A stretch of DNA of 64,000 bases from Streptomyces sp. man185. Its GTDB lineage: Bacteria; Actinomycetota; Actinomycetes; Streptomycetales; Streptomycetaceae. Below are positions 23,704 to 31,200 of the stretch, in pieces. The notes beneath the pieces were generated by a model. It searched no databases, was not told the DNA's origin, and saw nothing but the letters and a program-made list of their open reading frames with translations. Numbering within the stretch: position 1 is the first letter of the stretch; each line of letters begins with the position of its first letter. The stretch covers positions 62,001-126,000 of the forward strand of contig NTHE01000010.1 of NCBI GenBank assembly GCA_002551355.1, read 5' to 3'. A program made the translations under genes and the position numbers.

Positions 23704-24082
23704 TCAGCGCCTGTGTGAGACGCCCAGCTCGATGAGGTGCCGCTTGCTCACCCGGCCGCCGTACCGCCCGTCGATCAGGCCCGCGACGCACGCCAACAGC
23801 CCGCTCCTGGCGGCTTCCGGAAGCGCCGGCCAGGGGCACCGTGGCCTGGCCGGTCCCGCAGCCGATCTCCAGTACGCGGCTGCCGGGGCCGGCACCCGCG
23901 ATGTCCGCGAGGTCGTCGTACAGCTCCGGCGGATATCCGGGCCTGGCCCGGTCGTACAGTTCCGCGTCCTCGTCGAAGGTGCGCCTCAGAAGCGCCCGCC
24001 GGGTCTCCTCGGGACTGTCGTCGCGTCGCGGATGCGCGGTGGTGTCGGGCAGGGAAAGCAGGCTGGGCGAAGCTCCGCCCGC
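23704..24082 (-). pseudogene. Internally deleted class I methyltransferase remnant
   Basis: Read leftward, one frame encodes a methyltransferase N-terminus (TFDEDAELYDRARPGYPP, then VLEIGCGTGQATVPLA with SAM motif I). At about 23830 the sense shifts to another frame that encodes a typical family C-terminus (ALPEAARSGLLACVAGLIDG, then GGRVSKRHLIELGVSHRR and a stop at 23704). About 110 residues are left of the roughly 260 usual for the family, so some 400-500 bases are missing along with the frame. No ATG, GTG or TTG start remains in the N-terminal frame before the stop near 24083. The gene is therefore broken. Confidence 0.8.
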
Positions 24083-24101
24083 TCATCGGCGGGCGGGACG
24101 A

Positions 24102-24536
24102 TCAGTCCTCCTGGTCCGGTGTGGACGACAGCACCAGGGACACGGGCTCCGTCTGCTGGTTGGAGGCGGAGACGCGGGTGGTGTGGCGGGTGAGGCGCAG
24201 GCCCATCGCGGTGAGGGCGTCGGTCTCGTAGAGCGCGCACAGGAGCGCGGCCGCGGCCGGGAGCGGCAGCGGGGCCGTGGGGCTGTACCCGAGCTGCTCG
24301 GCCGTGTCGGGGTCGTCGAGGGCGGCCTGCCTGGCGTGGGCGAGCACCAGGCGGGGGTCGTCGACGACGAGTTCGTCGATCTGGATGCGCTGGGCGCGGA
24401 CGCGGAGGTCGAGCGGGCGGGCCTGGGCGGACCTCGGGGCCGTGACGACGGACAGGAGTCGCGGGTGGGCCAGCGGGGTCACGTCGGCCAGGCGGTCCGG
24501 AGGGGGCAGGGGAGTCACGTCGGTCAGGTGGTTCAT
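24102..24536 (-). CDS. Hypothetical protein
   Basis: The 144-residue product begins with a duplicated phrase (LTDVTPLPPP and LADVTPLAHP) and ends NQQTEPVSLVLSSTPDQED. The middle (LDLRVRAQRIQIDELVVDDP, AAALLCALYETDALTAMG) suggests a small alpha/beta fold. I recognise no family. The ATG at 24536 follows TGGAG. It is divergent from the XRE regulator at 24788, which may control it, as XRE-DUF5753 genes often sit beside small partner genes. Confidence 0.65.
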   Translation of the reverse strand: MNHLTDVTPLPPPDRLADVTPLAHPRLLSVVTAPRSAQARPLDLRVRAQRIQIDELVVDDPRLVLAHARQAALDDPDTAEQLGYSPTAPLPLPAAAALLCALYETDALTAMGLRLTRHTTRVSASNQQTEPVSLVLSSTPDQED

Positions 24537-24787
24537 ACGGTGGGCTCCAGAGAACGGGCCGCCGGAACGACGGTGCACGGAACGGCAGTACACGTAACGG
24601 CTGGGGCGGTGGCTGAGGCGACGGGGGCAGGGGCAAGATCGGCCCGGTCTCACCGAGTTGGCGTGCGATCGAGTCGGACATGCTTACCTTGGGAGCGGTG
24701 TGCGGGTGTCGCAAGGTGCGCTGTGTGCACTGTGCGCAGACTGCGCGGAATGTCGGACAGATCGAGCCGGAGCGGGGAGGGGAAGCC
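24537..24787. promoter_or_regulatory. Divergent promoter region upstream of XRE-DUF5753 gene
   Basis: The 251-base gap holds promoters for the 24102 gene (leftward) and the XRE gene (rightward). It contains short imperfect repeats of GTGCACGGAACGG and TACACGTAACGG at about 24570-24600, and TGTGCACTGTGCGCA at about 24723-24737. No coding frame is supported. Confidence 0.45.
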
Positions 24788-25657
24788 GTGGCGCGCGAAC
24801 GGTCGGGCCGTACGGCACGTCACCTGGTCCTGGTGGCCCGCCTGCGGCGTCTGCGGGAGGGCGCCGGCCTTTCCGTCCCGCAGGCCGCCACGCAGTTGGG
24901 ATGGCATCCCTCGACGCTGCGACGGCTGGAACAGGCGCAGACCTCCCTCGACGTGGGGCAGGTGTCCGCCCTGCTCGACCTCTACGGGGCGGGAGCGGCC
25001 GAGACCGACGACATCATGGGACGGCTGAACGCCGCCAACATGCCCGGCTGGTGGCATCCGTGGCGGGATGCGATGGCCCCCTGGCTGATGGACCTGATGA
25101 GCGTGGAGTCCGCGGCCGGCGTCGTGCGCACCTGGCATCCGGCGCTGGTCCCGCTGCTGCTGCGGACCCCGGCGTACGCGATGGCGGTGGACGAGATCAT
25201 GTTCCCGGAAAGGGACCCGGCCGCGCGGCAGCGGCGGGCGGACTTCCTGGTCGAGCGTCAAAAACGGCTCCGGGAACAGCAGACCCGGCTCTGGGCGGTA
25301 CTTCCCGTCACCGCGCTGCGCTGTCGCGTGGGCAGTGACGAGGTGATGCGCGAGCAGCTCAGATCGCTCCAACAGACCGCGGAGCGCGGGGATGTGACCA
25401 TGCAGCTGCACCCCGAGTACGCCCCGCCGCACCCGCTCACCGGCGTCCCGGCGCTCTCCCTGTACCGGGTGGAGATCCGGGAGATCGCGGACCATGTGGT
25501 GCGGGAGGGCGGGCTGCCCGGCACGGCGGAGGTGTGGGACAGCCCGCATCCCGTGCAGACGTATCAGGGAATGCTGGACGTGTCGTGCGTGATGGCGATA
25601 CGGCCGGCCCGAACCAGAGAGGTGCTACAGGATGAGTACGACCGGAAATGGGCCTGA
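24788..25657 (+). CDS. XRE-family regulator with DUF5753 domain
   Basis: The 289-residue protein has an XRE helix-turn-helix (ARLRRLREGAGLSVPQAATQ, LGWHPSTLRRLEQAQTS, about residues 18-65) and the long C-terminal DUF5753 region (PALVPLLLRTPAYAMAVDEI, LHPEYAPPHPL, REGGLPGTAEVW). These regulators are numerous in Streptomyces and control development or small partner genes. The GTG at 24788 is placed directly after the purine-rich GGGGAGGGGAAG; an ATG at 24680 would add 36 unrelated residues. The 3' end overlaps the next gene by 26 bases. Confidence 0.9.
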   Translation: MARERSGRTARHLVLVARLRRLREGAGLSVPQAATQLGWHPSTLRRLEQAQTSLDVGQVSALLDLYGAGAAETDDIMGRLNAANMPGWWHPWRDAMAPWLMDLMSVESAAGVVRTWHPALVPLLLRTPAYAMAVDEIMFPERDPAARQRRADFLVERQKRLREQQTRLWAVLPVTALRCRVGSDEVMREQLRSLQQTAERGDVTMQLHPEYAPPHPLTGVPALSLYRVEIREIADHVVREGGLPGTAEVWDSPHPVQTYQGMLDVSCVMAIRPARTREVLQDEYDRKWA

Positions 25658-26438
25658 ACTGCCCGCGCAGGTCGACACGAGCGTCGCGCACTCCGCACGT
25701 GTCTGGAACTACTGGCTCGGCGGCAAGGACAACTTCCCGGCGGACCGGGCGGCGGGCGACGCCTACCGGGAGAAGTACCCGCTGATCGAGACCTTCGCGA
25801 AGGAGTCCCGGGACTTCCTGCGCCGAACCGTCACCTACCTCGCCCGCGACGCCGGGATCCGGCAGTTCCTCGACGTCGGTGCGGGGCTGCCGACCGCGAA
25901 CAACACGCACGAGGTCGCCCAGCGCATAGCCCCGGAGTCCCGGATCGTCTACGTCGACCACGACCCCCTGGTGCTCCTGCACGTCCACGCGCTGCTGACC
26001 AGCGCACCCGAGGGTGCGACCGCCTACGTCGAGGCGGACATGCGCGACACCGAGACCGTGCTCGCCGGGGCGGCCAAGACCCTGGACCTGACGCAGCCGG
26101 TCGCCCTCGTGATCAGTGACGTCCTGGGGCACATCGTCGACTGGGACGACGCGCTGTCCCTGGTACGGCGGCTGGTGGACCGCCTGCCCTCCGGCAGCTA
26201 CCTCTCGCTCAGCCACTCCACCGCCTCCGACGAAGCCCACCGGGCCGTCCAGGACGAGTACAACGCGAGCGGCGCGATCCCGTACATCTTCCGGGAGCCG
26301 GAGACCACGATCGCGTTCTTCGACAAGCTGGAGATGGTGGAGCCGGGGATGGTGTCCTGGCCGAACTGGCGACCCGACGCGAACACCGGCACGACCACGG
26401 CCCGGGCCGGGTGGGGCGCGGTCGCCCGCATCCCCTAG
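25632..26438 (+). CDS. SAM-dependent methyltransferase-like protein (Methyltransf_19), second copy
   Basis: The 268-residue protein carries AHSARVWNYWLGGKDNFPAD near the start and the SAM loop FLDVGAGLPT, matching the same family as the protein at 18775. The two have clearly diverged, so this is not a recent duplication. It overlaps the XRE-DUF5753 gene by 26 bases and is probably co-expressed with it, a pairing common in Streptomyces. The substrate is unknown. Confidence 0.9.
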   Translation: MSTTGNGPELPAQVDTSVAHSARVWNYWLGGKDNFPADRAAGDAYREKYPLIETFAKESRDFLRRTVTYLARDAGIRQFLDVGAGLPTANNTHEVAQRIAPESRIVYVDHDPLVLLHVHALLTSAPEGATAYVEADMRDTETVLAGAAKTLDLTQPVALVISDVLGHIVDWDDALSLVRRLVDRLPSGSYLSLSHSTASDEAHRAVQDEYNASGAIPYIFREPETTIAFFDKLEMVEPGMVSWPNWRPDANTGTTTARAGWGAVARIP

Positions 26439-26523
26439 CCCTCATCCGGACCATGTCCACAACTGCCGGGCCGCGTACGGGATCTCCCCGTGCGCGGCGC
26501 GCACGGCCCGCAGAGGCTCGCCC

Positions 26524-28035
26524 ATGAGCACCACAGGCACGACCGGTCGCGAGGCCGCCTGCCCGGGCGGCGGCCGGCACGGGCGGGAGACGGCGGACCG
26601 GCTCCTGCGGGCGGCGACCCGGTCCGGGGCGCATCTGATCGCCGAGGCCGCGTTGCTGGTCCAGGGGTGGGCGGTGCTGGCCGACCCGATCGCCGGAGCC
26701 GTCTACAGCACCCCCGCCGCCTCGGCCGCCGACGGCGTACACGCGGCCGCCGCCCCGCAGGAGCACCCGTACTGCGTCCAGCGCCCGGCGGCCGGAGCCG
26801 TTCTCGTGCTGGCTCCGGGGCCCGCCGTCCCCTCGGAGCACGCCTCCCACGTGGCCACGACCACCGCGGCCCTCCTGGAGGTGCGCGGGCAGCGCGCGGC
26901 GGAGCTGCGGGGCGAGCAGATGCGGCTCCACACCACCCTCGTCCGGCTGCTGCTGGCCGGCCACACCACCGCCGTCGCCGACACCCTGGGCGGCAGCGGG
27001 CTCACGCATGTCACGGTCTACCGGCTCACCGGCGCCGACATCCCCACCGCCCACCAGGTCCTCTGGCGGGCCGTACGCCCCTCACTCGCCCCGCACGCCG
27101 ACGCCTGCACCCTGCTGGGCCGGCTGGACGGCGAACTCGTCGTCGCCGAGCTCCACCACGGCGGTGACGACGGGCGGATCCTGCGGCTGGTCTCCCGGGT
27201 GAGCGAGCGGCACCAGCTGCTCGCGGGCATGGCCGGACCGCTGCCCCTGGCCGAGATGTCCACCGCCCACAGCGACGCCGCCGCCGCCCGGCACAGCGCC
27301 ACCCCCACCCGCCGTATCGTCCCCGCCGACGCCGTAGGCACCTCCCGCCTCGCCCCCCTCCTGCCCCCCGGCCCGTACACCAGGTGGGCGGGATCCGTGC
27401 TGCGCCCGCTGACCCCGGCCCACCAGCGCCTGCTGCTCGTCTGGCTCCGCACCGGCAGCAAGCCCCGCGCCGCCACCGCGCTCGGCCTGTCGGCCGGCAC
27501 GGTCCGGGCCCGGATACGCGACCTCTCCCGGCTGCTCGGCGCGGACCTGGAGGACGCCACCGTACGGGCGCATCTGCTGCTCGCCCTCCGCGCGCCCACC
27601 CCCGCCGACGCCGACGCCGACGACGAGACCGACCACGGCGGCGACGAAGTCCGGGGCGGGGGCCGGAACATGGTCGAGGTCCGGGGCGGGGGCGGGCCGG
27701 CCCGCCTGGATACGCCGCCGTCCGGTCTCCTGGACACCGAGGCGGTCCGGGCCTGGGCCTGCGGCCTGGTCGGCGGTCTGGAGCCGCACCTGCGGATCGC
27801 GCTGGCCTGCTGGCTGCGCCATCACGCCCGAACCGCCCCCGCCGCTGCCGAGCTGCACGTCCACCGCACCACCCTGGCCACCTGGCTCACCCAGTGCGCC
27901 GAACACCTCGCGCGGAACCTCGCCGACGCCACCGTGCGGGCCGAGATCCACCTCGCGCTGAGGGCCACCCGGACCGGTCCCGACGACCCGGCGGCCCTCC
28001 CCCGCCGCGGCGGCCGCACCTACCGCCGCCCGTGA
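26524..28035 (+). CDS. PucR-like regulator with two C-terminal HTH copies
   Basis: The 503-residue protein has a helical/GAF-like N-terminal part without a clear family match and two similar PucR-type helix-turn-helix modules. The first is LRTGSKPRAATALGLSAGTV to VRAHLLLALRA (about residues 305-358). The second is LRHHARTAPAAAELHVHRTT to VRAEIHLALRA (about 425-478). A low-complexity linker with a repeated EVRGGG unit separates them. Such regulators usually end with a single HTH, so the tandem copy is unusual. The ATG at 26524 is used. It follows the methyltransferase in the same direction and may be part of the same unit. Confidence 0.75.
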   Translation: MSTTGTTGREAACPGGGRHGRETADRLLRAATRSGAHLIAEAALLVQGWAVLADPIAGAVYSTPAASAADGVHAAAAPQEHPYCVQRPAAGAVLVLAPGPAVPSEHASHVATTTAALLEVRGQRAAELRGEQMRLHTTLVRLLLAGHTTAVADTLGGSGLTHVTVYRLTGADIPTAHQVLWRAVRPSLAPHADACTLLGRLDGELVVAELHHGGDDGRILRLVSRVSERHQLLAGMAGPLPLAEMSTAHSDAAAARHSATPTRRIVPADAVGTSRLAPLLPPGPYTRWAGSVLRPLTPAHQRLLLVWLRTGSKPRAATALGLSAGTVRARIRDLSRLLGADLEDATVRAHLLLALRAPTPADADADDETDHGGDEVRGGGRNMVEVRGGGGPARLDTPPSGLLDTEAVRAWACGLVGGLEPHLRIALACWLRHHARTAPAAAELHVHRTTLATWLTQCAEHLARNLADATVRAEIHLALRATRTGPDDPAALPRRGGRTYRRP

Positions 28036-28060
28036 CCGGCGCGGAGGGGAGCGGCAGTGC

Positions 28061-28390
28061 TCAGGACGGCGCCTGGCCCGTCTCGAAGCGGCTGACGCGG
28101 CCGCCGGTGACCGTGAAGACCCAGCGGGTCCGCATCGTGCCCCAGGTGTCGTTCGTGTAGTCGACGACGAGGATCCGGCCGTCGTCGGAGGCGTCCACGA
28201 CCTTCATACGGCCGTTGGCCTTCGGGGAGAAGACCTCCTTCTCCGTCCAGGCCGCCAGGTCCCGTTCGCTGCCGTCGTCGGACATCGTCGCGTCCTCGGT
28301 GAGCACGTCGGCGAAGAAGGCGTCCTTGTCGCCCGCGTTCACCGCGGCGACGAACTTCTCCACCACCGGGTCGCTGATCGATGCGGTCAT
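28061..28390 (-). CDS. SnoaL/NTF2-like protein
   Basis: The 109-residue protein has the cone-fold pattern of SnoaL-like proteins: an N-terminal helix (VVEKFVAAVNAGDKDAFFAD), then strands with LTEDATMSDDGSERD and ILVVDYTNDTWGTMRTRWVF. Such proteins serve as small enzymes, binding proteins or oligomerisation modules. Catalytic residues cannot be assigned here. The ATG at 28390 has a strong GAGGAGG site. It appears to be expressed alone. Confidence 0.8.
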   Translation of the reverse strand: MTASISDPVVEKFVAAVNAGDKDAFFADVLTEDATMSDDGSERDLAAWTEKEVFSPKANGRMKVVDASDDGRILVVDYTNDTWGTMRTRWVFTVTGGRVSRFETGQAPS

Positions 28391-28452
28391 CGTGTTCCTC
28401 CTCGGTACGGGTAGGCCCGGGACGGGGCCCCGGAGATCCGTACCGAGTCTCT

Positions 28453-28500
28453 GCCTCTCGGCCCACCGCCGCATGTCGAGGCGGCGGCGGGCCGAGAGGC
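28453..28500 (-). terminator. Transcription terminator hairpin after the FG-GAP gene
   Basis: Two 20-base arms (28453-28472 and 28481-28500; GCCTCTCGGCCC pairs with GGGCCGAGAGGC) form a stem with one mismatch and an eight-base loop. It lies 40 bases beyond the stop of the leftward FG-GAP gene. No strong U tract follows. Confidence 0.75.
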
Positions 28501-28540
28501 GGCAGGCCGGGCCCCGGTGGGACCCGGCCCAGGGCGCGCC

Positions 28541-29986
28541 TCAGCCGGCGAGGACCTCGCCGAAGTACGACAGGCCCTTGGGCCCGCCCACCGAACCGGC
28601 GCCGAAGGACGTCGCGCCCGTGGCGGTGATGCCGCTCTTGCCGGTCTTGAGGAGCCAGACCCCACCCTCGCCGTTGTTCTCGGCGAAGGCGCCGACGACC
28701 AGTTCGGCCCGGCCGTCCTTGTTGCTGTCCGTCAGCCGGACCGAGGCGCCGAACTGGTCGCGCGCCTCGGCGCCGCCGGGTACGCCGGCCGTGTTCTGGG
28801 TGAAGCCCTTGGCACCGGTGCCGGTCAGCCCCTTGGCCGAGCCGCGCAGCACGGCGACCGCGCCCGCGTCGGTCCGGCCCGAGACGTCCTTGCCCGGGAC
28901 GCCGACCGCGACGTCCACGTAGCCGTCACCGTCGGTGTCCCCGGCGGACAGGCTCCAGCCGAAGCGGTCGCCCTTCGTCGCGGAGCCGGGGACGCCGGCG
29001 GTCGCCGAGGTGATGCGGACCGGCGTACGGGTGGAGAGGCCCGCGGGGCTGCCGTACGTCACGGTGACCGCGCCTCCGGGGCCGCCGTCGGGCTCGTCGG
29101 CGGACTTCTCCATGAAGTTGCCGGTGACGATGTCCCCGTAACCGTCCTTGTCGACGTCGGCGATGGTCGCCTCGTATCCCCCGGCGACCTTGCCGGCCGG
29201 CTTGAGGCCGGTCTGTCCGCCCTTGTAGAGGACGCTGCGCGTCGGGTACGCCTTCCCCGTGTCCTGCTGGCCCATGACCAGGAGGTCGGTGGAGCCGTCG
29301 GCGTCGACGTCCCCCGCGACGATCCGGTCGGCGTTGATGCCGGTCTGGTCCATCGTGTCGATGCCGACGAGACCCGCCGCCTTGCCGCCGCGGGAGATCG
29401 GCCCCTTGAAGATGTTCAGCTCGGGTGCGGCCATGTTCACGGCGGCCAGGTCGGTGCGCCCGTCTGCGTCGAAGTCGCCGGTGGCCAGGGACCAGCCCAG
29501 CTCGTTCCGGTACTTCGGCAGCGGCGCGGCGATGTCGACGGCCGTGGCGAGGCCCTTCGCGCCGCCCCAGGCGACGGTGATGGCGCCGAAGGAGTCGGTC
29601 TTGCCGATCCGCTCGGAGTGCACGCCGACGACCAGATCGGTGTAGCCGTCGCCGTCGAGGTCACCGGTGGTGAGACGGTCGCCGAAGTAGTCGCTGCTCT
29701 CCGGCGTACCCGGGACCCCCGCGGTGGCCTGGCTGATGACGGTGCGCTTGGACGTGTCGAGGCCGTTCTTGGTGCCGTAGACGACGGCCACGTAGCCGGC
29801 GTTGGCGGTCTTGCCCACCTTGCCGAGCGGCGCGGCGACGGCGAGGTCGCGGTAGCCGTCGCCGTTGAAGTCGCCGGATATCCCGGACGGCGCGGCGGTG
29901 GCGCTGCCTCCGCCGACGAGGAGCAGGCCGCCGACGAGGGCGGCCGAGGCGGTGGTCACAAGGGTGGTGCGCAGGTGCTGCTGCAT
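28541..29986 (-). CDS. Secreted FG-GAP/integrin-alpha-like repeat protein
   Basis: The 481-residue protein has a signal peptide (MQQHLRTTLV, a hydrophobic core, and cleavage near ATAA at about residue 31) and then about seven FG-GAP repeats. Each has a calcium-binding loop, for example GDFNGDGYRDLAV, GDLDGDGYTDLVV, GDFDADGRTDLAA and GDTDGDGYVDVAV. These form a beta-propeller outside the cell. In Streptomyces the family is abundant and its roles are mostly unknown. The start is supported by GGAGAAG. A hairpin terminator follows. Confidence 0.93.
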   Translation of the reverse strand: MQQHLRTTLVTTASAALVGGLLLVGGGSATAAPSGISGDFNGDGYRDLAVAAPLGKVGKTANAGYVAVVYGTKNGLDTSKRTVISQATAGVPGTPESSDYFGDRLTTGDLDGDGYTDLVVGVHSERIGKTDSFGAITVAWGGAKGLATAVDIAAPLPKYRNELGWSLATGDFDADGRTDLAAVNMAAPELNIFKGPISRGGKAAGLVGIDTMDQTGINADRIVAGDVDADGSTDLLVMGQQDTGKAYPTRSVLYKGGQTGLKPAGKVAGGYEATIADVDKDGYGDIVTGNFMEKSADEPDGGPGGAVTVTYGSPAGLSTRTPVRITSATAGVPGSATKGDRFGWSLSAGDTDGDGYVDVAVGVPGKDVSGRTDAGAVAVLRGSAKGLTGTGAKGFTQNTAGVPGGAEARDQFGASVRLTDSNKDGRAELVVGAFAENNGEGGVWLLKTGKSGITATGATSFGAGSVGGPKGLSYFGEVLAG

Positions 29987-30275
29987 GCGTGTCTTCTTCT
30001 CCTACGGCACGCGGGACGCCGATACGGCCGTCCGATTCGGTGTTCCGGTCCGACTGCGCACGGGCCCGGTCCCGGCTTCCGCCGGGGCTCCCGGCCCGGT
30101 CTGCGCATCGTCCGGTGCAGGTGAGACCGCCCATGGGGCCGGAGGGTTGTACGGGGGCTGCGAGGCGTCCCCGCAGCGGTGACAGGTCACCGCAGGTCAG
30201 CACGGGCGCAAGGGGGCCGCCCGGGTGTCCGGAAAGGTCATTGACGTATGCGTGCGGGTCACGAAGGATCACCGC

Positions 30276-31076
30276 GTGACGACCACCGGACAGCCTTCGC
30301 CCGCCCCCGACCGGCCCCGCCCCATCGCCCTGATCACCGGCGTCGGCCGCAGCATCGGCATCGGCGCGGGCATCGCGCGCCGGCTGGCGGCCTCCGGCTG
30401 GGACGTGGCCTTCACCTACTGGACGCCCTACGACGGCCGCATGGACTGGGGCGCCGAGCCGGGGGCCGCCGCGTCCATCGCCAAGGAGCTGGCGGAGGCC
30501 GGGGCCCGTACGGCGGCGATCGAGGCGGACCTCTCCGGCCCCGACGCGCCGACGCGCATCTTCGACGAGGCGGAGCAGCGCCTCGGCGGACCGGTGACCG
30601 CGCTCGTCCTCTCGCACGCGGAGTCGGTGGACTCGGGGCTGCTGGACACCACCGTGGAGGCGTTCGACCGGCACTTCGCGGTGAACGCCCGGGCCAGTTG
30701 GCTGCTGATCCGCGAGTACGGGCTGCGCTTCCGCAGCGCACCCGGCACCGCGACGGGCCGGATCGTCGCGCTCACCAGCGACCACACCGTGGGCAACGTT
30801 CCCTACGGTGCGAGCAAGGGGGCCCTGGACCGCATCACCCTGGCCGCCGCGCACGAGCTGGCCCACCTCGGAGTGACGGCGAACGTCGTCAACCCCGGCC
30901 CCGTGGACACCGGCTGGATGACCGACGACCTGCGCGAGGCCGTGACCCGGGGCACGCCACTCGGCCGGATCGGCACCCCGCGGGACACCGCCCACCTGGT
31001 GGACTTCCTGTGCTCCCCCGAAGGCCAGTGGGTCAACGGCCAGTCGCTGAAGAGCAACGGCGGCGCGGCTGCCTAG
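30276..31076 (+). CDS. Short-chain dehydrogenase/reductase
   Basis: The 266-residue protein has the SDR nucleotide-binding motif ALITGVGRSIGIGAG near the N-terminus and the active-site motif YGASK with a preceding TSDHTVGNVP stretch. The final part VDFLCSPEGQWVNGQSLKSN matches classical SDRs such as 3-oxoacyl-ACP reductases. The residue at the usual Ser position appears within TSDHT, so the triad Ser is slightly displaced and the exact activity is open. The GTG at 30276 follows GAAGGA with seven bases of spacing; a GTG at 30225 would add 17 residues. The FG-GAP gene is divergent, 289 bases away. Confidence 0.88.
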   Translation: MTTTGQPSPAPDRPRPIALITGVGRSIGIGAGIARRLAASGWDVAFTYWTPYDGRMDWGAEPGAAASIAKELAEAGARTAAIEADLSGPDAPTRIFDEAEQRLGGPVTALVLSHAESVDSGLLDTTVEAFDRHFAVNARASWLLIREYGLRFRSAPGTATGRIVALTSDHTVGNVPYGASKGALDRITLAAAHELAHLGVTANVVNPGPVDTGWMTDDLREAVTRGTPLGRIGTPRDTAHLVDFLCSPEGQWVNGQSLKSNGGAAA

Positions 31077-31200
31077 CCCGTACGCGAAAGCCGCCCGCCG
31101 GGGCCCGAACCAGCACGTCACACCGGCACGTCGCATCACCCCGCCCGAGCATGACGGAACGTCTAATCTGGCGTGGTCCATGTAGTGCACAGGGGGTCGT

